Source of the DNA: Caprella mutica
Taxonomy: Eukaryota; Arthropoda; Malacostraca; Amphipoda; Caprellidae
Direction of reading: 5' to 3'
NCBI GenBank assembly: GCA_947561585.1
Contig: CANNZV010001605.1
Coordinates: 1-64,000, forward strand
DNA: 64,000 bases
Shown here: one piece after another, positions 25,901-34,900 of the stretch
How the letters are laid out: each line of letters opens with the position of its first letter
Numbering within the stretch: the stretch's first letter is position 1
Position numbers and translations under genes: made by a program
The notes under the pieces: model-generated
Database searches by the model: none
Told to the model about the DNA's origin: nothing
The model's input: only the letters and a program-made list of their open reading frames with translations

Positions 25901-28900
25901 ATCATCCCAAGCAACTAAAATTATTCCCGGGATATTTCGGGGAAATTCCCTGGGGTTATTCCCTCGTTATCCCTTGCGTTATCGAGGAGATGCCTAATTT
26001 TGACTTTTTGTGATATGGGGATATCCCCAAATGATATTGAAGAAATAATGATGGGATTTAGATATATTATCCATGGAATATTCACTCGATATCAAGGGAA
26101 GGCCAAGGAATACCGAAATTATTATTCCATCGATTGCAAGGGAATAAAAATAGATTAGTGAGAGGATAGTCCCTCAATATCAAAGGGATCCAATGGGAAT
26201 ATTCCCTGAATCTTTCCTCGATATAAAGAATAGAGCACAAATATAAAAAGAAGGATATTAAAATTCATATTTCTTAGCATATAGTGCATATGTACATTTG
26301 GCTAGTTTAATGATAATTAGTTTAATGATACATATTGTTATATACAAATTAAATTGAAAGAAATGGAGAACATCCTGGACACAGTAGAAGTAGGATTTTT
26401 AATGAACTTTATGCAATATGATAACTCAAGTTTATCTTTAGGTTATCATCGATAAATATAGTTTCATATTTCATAGACTATTTCTTTTCTTCCTTTATAA
26501 TTGTTACTTTTATAACTTTTATGGGATCAACAGTTTTTTACTAATTCCTGGAATTTTCCGTCGATATCGTTAAGGGATCAACTAATTTTCACTAATTCCT
26601 GGAATATTCCCTCGATGTCGTTTTGGGATCAACTAATTTTTCCTTATCCGTGGAATATTCCCTCGATATCGTTAGTGGATCAACTAATTTTCACTAATCC
26701 CTGGAATATTCCCTCGGTATCTTTTTATGATAGGGGATAATGAGGGAAAGTAAAGTAAGGATTGGTAGTAAGGTAAAGATTGGTAGTAAAGGAAGGATTG
26801 GTAGTAAGGTAAGGATTGGTAGTAAAATAGGGATTGGTAGTAAGGTAAGGATTGGTAGTTAGGGAAGGATTGGTAGTAAGGTAAGGATTGGTAGTTAGGG
26901 AAGGATTGGTAGTAAGGTAAGGATTGGTAGTTAGGGAAGGATTGGTAGTAAGGTAAGGATTGGTAGTAAGGTAAGGATTGGTAGTAAGGTAAGGATTGGT
27001 AGTAAGGTAAGGATTGGTAGTAATGTAAGGATTGGTAGTAATGTAAGGATTGTTAGTAAGGTAAGGATTGGTAGTAAGGTAAGGATTGGTAGTAAGGTAA
27101 GGATTGGTAGTAAGGTAAGGATTGGTAGTAATGTAAGGATTGGTAGTAATGTAAGGATTGTTAGTAAGGTAAGGATTGGTAGTAAGGTAAGGATTGGTAG
27201 TAAGGTAAGGATTGGTAGTAAGGGAAGGATTGGTAGTAAGGGAAGGATTGGTAGTAAGGTAAGGATTGGTAGTAAGGTAAGGATTGGTAGTAATGTAAGG
27301 ATTGGTAGTAAGGTAAGGATTGGTAGTAAGGTAAGGATTGGTAGTAAGGTAAGGATTGGTAGTAAGGTAAGGATTGGTAGTAAGGTAAGGATTGGTAGTA
27401 ATGTAAGGATTGGTAGTAATGTAAGGATTGTTAGTAAGGTAAGGATTGGTAGTAAGGTAAGGATTGGTAGTAAGGTAAGGATTGGTAGTAAGGTAAGGAT
27501 TGGTAGTAATGTAAGGATTGGTAGTAATGTAAGGATTGTTAGTAAGGTAAGGATTGGTAGTAAGGTAAGGATTGGTAGTAAGGTAAGGATTGGTAGTAAG
27601 GGAAGGATTGGTAGTAAGGGAAGGATTGGTAGTAAGGTAAGGATTGGTAGTAAGGTAAGGATTGGTAGTAATGTAAGGATTGGTAGTAAGGTAAGGATTG
27701 GTAGTAAGGTAAGGATTGGTAGTAAGGTAAGGATTGGTAGTAAGGTAAGGATTGGTAGTAAGGGAAGGATTGGTAGTAAGGGAAGGATTGGTAGTAAGGT
27801 AAGGATTGGTAGTAAGGGAAGGATTGGTAGCAAGGTAAGGATTGGTAGTAAGGTAAGGATTGGTAGTAATGTAAGGATTGGTAGTAAGGTAAGGATTGGT
27901 AGTAAGGTAAGGATTGGTAGTAAGGTAAGGATTGGTAGTAAGGTAAGGATTGGTAGTAAGGTAAGGATTGGTAGTAAGGTAAGGATTGGTAGTAAGGGAA
28001 GGATTGGTAGTAAGGTAAGGATTGGTAGTAAGGTAAGGATTGGTAGTAAGGTAAGGATTGGTAGTAAGGAAAGGATTGGTAGTAAGGTAAGGATTGGTTT
28101 TAAGGGAAGGATTGGTAGTAAGGGAAGGATTGGTAGTAAGGGAAGGATTGGTAGTAAGGGAAGGATTGGTAGTAAGGTAAGGATTGGTAGTAAGGTAAGG
28201 ATTGGTAGCAAGGGAAGGATTGGTAGCAAGGTAAGGATTGGTAGTAAGGTAAGGATTGGTAGTAAGGTAAGGATTGGTAGTAAGGTAAGGATTGGTAGTA
28301 AGGTAAGGATTGGTTTTAAGGGAAGGATTGGTAGTAAGGGAAGGATTGGTTGTAAGATAATTTGTGTAATTTTCTATTTGTTCCAAATATGTTTGTCTTT
28401 CGGCAAATTTATCATTATCAGAATCCGGTTTGCCGAATTCGGGTTCGGTGAAATAGTTTTCTTTGAATTCGGCTTTGGCGAATTCAACCGGATACCCATG
28501 TAGTCATAGCTCGTCACAAATTACTGTACAGATGAAAAACAAAGAAGTGAATTACAAACAATAGTTAAAAATATTAAGTTATACTATTTTAAAAGTAGCA
28601 TACAATATAATATTTTTTTAAATTAAACTACTATCAAAATATTTGACACTTATGTTTATAAAATATCTGTAAATTCAAATTCATTTTTTTTCAATTTCGT
28701 GGATATTTAACATTGGTTGAATATAACTTGTTAAAGTTTTTTTAACCCATATTAAGTTAACTGCCGTACACACGTAGGGTTTTTTAAACTAATTCCACAA
28801 GCTGAGCAAAAATTCTGGTGGAAAGAATTAAAAATCCCTATGTGTGTACGGCCCTCTATATTTAAATTATTTATATTTATGTAAGTTGCATCTGACATTT

Positions 28901-31900
28901 TTAAGTTTTAATTTACAATTTACCTATTTAAACCTAGAAATTCATCCACGGAGAAAATTCCGTACTGACAAAATTTTTCCGGGCAAAATTTGCTGTCACC
29001 TTCGAAGGCACTCCTCAGATCCTCCAACCGGACCGCTATCCTAACCTTATATAATTGTGTATTTTTAAACAGTTCCTACTTGTACAGAGGTTTTTGTCCG
29101 GTTATGCAATATATATATGCAAAGTGACCCACAAAAAAGTGTACCCAAGTTTTGATTAATAGAAATTTCGTACGCGTACAATCTTAAGCCCCCTACACAC
29201 TTGGGTTTCTCATCGCCGCCTTTAAAAAAATGCTCAAGGCAAACAGTTTAGCTGCTATTGATTTTAACGGAGCCTTTCACAATTGCGCCTTTTTTACCAG
29301 CATTTTTACTGACACAAAATAACTCGATCTCCTGCTTAAATACGAGCAGAATTTTAAATACTAGAACTTTAGCAGGATACGAATGTCTATTGCACCGTTC
29401 ACACTAGCCGTTTTTCACTGCTGGAATTGCATACATACACAATGCTTTTGACGAAAATAAGACAAAAAATCGAAAAAATAATTGACTAAATGGTTATCAT
29501 TTTCTCCCCACGTAACAAGGTTCCCTTGGCAATTGTGATAGAGTTCTAATAGCTAGGAATGTTATGAATTATCGGACAGTTACACATGTTCGATCACATA
29601 AGAAAAAGTATAAAATTAAATATTACATTTAAACTTGTTGTTTGTTGATGCTCGAAAATGTCGAACAGTTCGATAATTCAGAACAAACCCTATCATGCCG
29701 AATTACTTTTTTCCTTATCATGACCAGAGAAAATGAAAACCATAGAAAATGATAACCAGAGAAAATATTAACCAGAAAAATGATAACTAGAGAAAATATT
29801 AACCAGAAAATGATAACTAGAGAAAATATTAACCAGAAAAATGATAACTAGAGAAAATATTAACCAGAAAAATGATAACTAGAGAAAATGATAACAAGAG
29901 AAGATGATAACCAGAGAAAATGATAACCAGAGAAAATGATAACCAGAGAAAATGATAAGCAGATGAAATGATAACCAGAGAAAATGGTAACCAGAGAAAA
30001 CGATTACCAGAGAAATGATAACCAGAGAAAATGATTATCAGAGATATGATAACCAGAGATAATGATAACTAGAGAAAATGATAACAAGAGAAGATGATAA
30101 CCAGAAAAATGATGACCAGAGAAAATGATAACCAGAGAAAATGATAAGTAGAGAAAATGATAACTAGAGAAAATGATAACCGGAGAAAATGATAACCAGA
30201 GAAATGATAACCAGAGAAATGATAACCAGAGAAAATGATAACCGGAGAAAATGATAACCAGAGAAATGATAACCAGAAAAATGATATGCAGAGAAAATGA
30301 TATCCAGGGAAAATGATAACCAGAGAAAATGATAGCCAGAGAAAGATAACCAGAAAAAATGATAACTAGAGAAAATGGTTACCAGACAATGATAAGCAGA
30401 GAATATGATAACGGGAGGAAATGATAACCAGAGAAAAATGATAACCAGAGAAAATGATAACCAGGAAATTATAACAAGAGAAAATGATAACCAAAGGAAA
30501 TGATAACTAGAGAAAATATTAACCAGAGAAATTGATAACCAGAGAAAATGATAACCATAAAATGATAAGCAGAGAAAATGATAACGAGAAAAATGATAAC
30601 TAGAGAAAATGATTATCAGATAAAATGATAACCAGAGAAAATGATAACTAGAGAGAAAGATAGACAGAGAAAATGATAACCAGAGAGAATGATAAGCAGA
30701 GGAAATGATAACTAGAATGAATGGCAACCAGAAAATGATAACCAGAGAAAATGATAACCAGAGAAATTGATAACAAGAAAATGATAACCAGAGAAAATTA
30801 TAACCAGAGAAAATTATAACCAGAGAAAATTATAACCAGAGAAAATTATAACCAGAGAAAATGATAACCAGGGAAAATGATAACTAGAGAAAACGATAAC
30901 CAGAGAAAATGATAACCAGTGAAAATGATAAGTATAGAAAAATGATAACTATAGAGAAAATGATAACCAGAGAAAATGATAACCAGAAAAAGTGATAACC
31001 AGAGAAAATGATTATCAGAAAAAACGATAACCAGAGAAAATGATAACCAGAGAAAACGATAGCCAGAGAAATGATAACCAGAGAAAATGATTACCAGAGA
31101 AAATGATAAGCAGAGGAAATGATAACCAGAGAAAATACTAACCAGAAAATGATAACCAGAAAATAATAACCAAAGAAAATGGTAACCATAGAAAATGATA
31201 ACCAGAGAAAATGATAAGAAGAGAAAATGATAACCAGACAAATAATAACCAGAAAATGATAACCAAAGAAAATGATGACCAGAGATAATGAAAACCAAAG
31301 AAAATGATAACCAGAGAAAATGATAACCAGAGAAAACGATAGCCAGAGAAATGATAACCAGAGAAAATGATTACCAGAGAAAATGATAAGCAGAGGAAAT
31401 GATAACCAGAGAAAATACTAACCAGAAAATGATAACCAGAAAATAATAACCAAAGAAAATGGTAACCATAGAAAATGATTACCAGAGAAAATGATAAGAA
31501 GAGAAAATGATAACCAGACAAATAATAACCAGAAAATGATAACCAAAGAAAATGATGACCAGAGATAATGAAAACCAAAGAAAATGATAACCAGAGAAAA
31601 GACAACCAGAAAATGATAACCAGAGGAAATGATAACCAGAGAAAATGATAACCAGAGAAATGATTACCAGAACATGATAACCAGAGAAAATGATAACCAG
31701 AGAAAATGATAAACAGAGAAAATGATAACTAGAGAAAATGATAACCATAAAATGATAAGCAGAGAAAATGATAACGAGAAAAATGATAACCAGAGAAAAT
31801 GACAAGTAGAGAAAATGATAATTAATTAATTTACTAGGGTTTTAACATCTGCATCGGAACCAAAGGCTATATCTAATGAAAATGATAACTAGAGAAAATG

Positions 31901-34900
31901 ATAACTAGAGAAAATGATAACCAGAGAAAGTATTAACCAGAAAAATGATAACCAGAGAAAATGATAACCAGAGAAAATGATTATCAGATAAAATGATAAC
32001 CAGAGAAAATGATAACTAGAGAAAATGATAGACAGAGAAAATGATAACCAGAGAAAATGATAAGCAGAGGAAATGATAACCAGAATGAATGGCAACCAGA
32101 AAATGATAACTAGAGAAAATGATAACCAGAGAAAATGATAACCAGAGAAATTGATAACCAGAAAATGATAACCAGAGAAAATGATAACCAGAGGAAATGA
32201 TAACCAGAGGAAACGATAGCTATCGAAAATGATAACCAGAGAAATTGATAACTAGAGAAAACAATAACCAGAGAAAATGATAACCAGTGAAAATGATATG
32301 TATAGAAAAATGATAACCAGAGAAAACGATAGCCAGAGAAATGATAACCAGAGAAAATGATAACCAGAGAAAATGGTAACCAGAGAAAATGATAAGCAGA
32401 GTAAATGATAACCAGAGAAAATAATAACCAGAAAATGATAACCAGAAAATGGTAACCAAAGAAAATGGTAACCAGAGAAAATGATAACCAGAGAAAATGA
32501 TAAGCTGATGAAATGGTAACCAGAGAAAATGATAAGCAGAGTAAATGATAACCAGAGAAAATAATAACCAGAAAATGATAACCAGGAAATGGTAACCAAA
32601 GAAAATGGTAACCAGAGAAAATGATAACCAGAGAAAATGATAAGCAGATGAAATGATAACTACAGAAAATGATAAGCAGAGAAAATGATGACCAGAGAAA
32701 ATGATAACCAGAGAAAATGATAAGCAGAGAAAATGATAACCAGACAAAATAGTAACCAGAAAATTATAACCAAAGAAAATGATAGCCAGAGAAAATGATA
32801 ACCAAAGAAAATGATAACCAGAGAAAATGACAACCAGAAAATGATAACCAGAGGAAATGATTACCAGAGAAAATGATAACCAGAAAAATGATAACCAGAG
32901 AAAATGACAACCAGAGAAAATGATAACCAGAGAAAATGATAACAAACAAAAATGATAACCAGAGAAAATGATAACCAGAAAATGGTAACCAGAGGAAATG
33001 AGAACAAGAGGAAATGATAACCAGAAGAAATGATAACCAGAAAAATGATAAGCAGAGAAAATGATAACCAGAGAAAATGATAACCAAAAAAATGATAACC
33101 AGAGGAAATGATAACCACTGAACCGGAAAAAAATGTTTTCAAGAGAAAATGATAATCTAATAATAGCTAGAGAAAAATGTTAAAAGCATTTTTTCTAACG
33201 CAAGTGTGAACACATGCCAAATGAGCATTTTTTAAAGGCGGCGTTGAGAAATGCAAGTGTGAAGAGGGCCTTATAAATACGATATTTCTATTAATTCTAA
33301 GTTGGGTACCCTTTTTGTAGGTCACCCTGTATATATTACAAAATACTGGTGGTTAATTTTCTAACTCATTTCAGCTTTTCGTCTTCATTCGTGGATTTGT
33401 CTCCTCGGTATTCAAGTATTCTTCAGGGAGTATCTTCATTTTTTGCAAACATGGCAGCTGTTTCATCAACTATAATCTTGGAACACTTGCTTGACAGCAA
33501 TGTAAGTTGAATAATTTGTTCTTTTGGTTCTGCGACAATTAGACCAAGTACAGTTGGGCCCCACGATAATTGGGCCCTAATTCAATTAAGCACAGAAAAA
33601 TTTGAGCAGCAGACACAATGAAGAAGTGCTATTTTATTATTGCTGGTGTTGTGACAAAATTATCTTTAAAATATACTTTATATTCTGATTGAAAAGATTC
33701 AAACTCAAAGAGAAATTCATATTATTAGAGGTTATTTAAACTCTGCGTTGAAGGTTTTGAATAACCAGAGAAAATGAAATAGGTACATAACTATAGAAGT
33801 TGTCCGTTTTCAATCGCGCCTATAAGTACATAAGAAAGAAATAAGTACATAAGAAATAAGTACATAACTATAGGCCCTACAATATACATCCTAATTACCT
33901 CATTCACTATACACTATACAGGAAATCACTTTAGTGGAGTTCTACTGTATCTAGGATTTTTTTGTCTGTTAACAGAAAAATATAGTAGTTTAAAATAATA
34001 GTATTTATTCATGACAAGATAGATATAGAAAATAGAAAAAAGGATAACGAGAATTTTTTTTCATTAGCAATATTCTAATTTATTTTAAATATGCTCAAGA
34101 TTATATTTTTTATGCAAAAAGCATATATTCACAACCCCTAAGCAATGGTCTTCAATTAATTTAATACATTAGAATCGGAAAAATGCGCAAATAATTTAAT
34201 AATCTTGGAGCCCAATTATCAGGGACCCCTTTGTCCTTGGCTCAATTGTCGGTCCACAGTTCTTATGATGATTTTTTAATATTTCTTTTCATATTCACTT
34301 GAAGCCGTCTATACTTGGTTGGCAGTACGGATTTATCCTCTGTGCTGCAATTTATGTCGTGGCCACAACAATTTACTTGGCAACAGTTGATGTAAAGGTT
34401 CAACCCTGGAATTACCATTCAACAGGTTAACTTTATTATTTGAATTGAAATAAATCCTAGCTTATATTATTCAACAAGTTGGCTTTTATAATGTGTATAA
34501 AATAAATCAGAGTTTGTACTGGAAACTTTTATGATGTGAATTATAAAAAATCATAGTTTCTATACTGAAATTTCTCGAATGAAATAGTTCGGTTTTAGGT
34601 ATATTCCACCCCGGTATATTCCACCCCGGTAAATTCCACCCCGGTATATTCCCCCCGGTATATTCCACCCCTGGTATATTCCACCCCGGTAAATTCCACC
34701 CCTGTGACAATGCTCATTTGTGTGACAATTAAAATTCAGAGATTTTATTTTTAGATCGCCTTTTGATAAATAATTCGTACCGTTGAAAAAATAACTTAGA
34801 GACAATACTCTGAGACGTTTGGACAATATTTAGAGGTAGCCCAAGTCAATTGAAATTTTATCATAATAAAATTACAATTATTATTAATATGGTAATATAT

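Noticed and set aside
26725..28386. 553- and 432-residue open frames (TTNPYL / LLPILT repeats)
   Set aside because: The frames exist because an 18-bp satellite without stops has a period divisible by three. They lie antisense in an intron, with no domain or start context.
29720..33142. Series of hydrophobic minus-strand frames (GYHFLWLSFS repeats) looking like membrane proteins
   Set aside because: Translation of a T-rich 16-bp minisatellite; three frames encode permutations of the same string.
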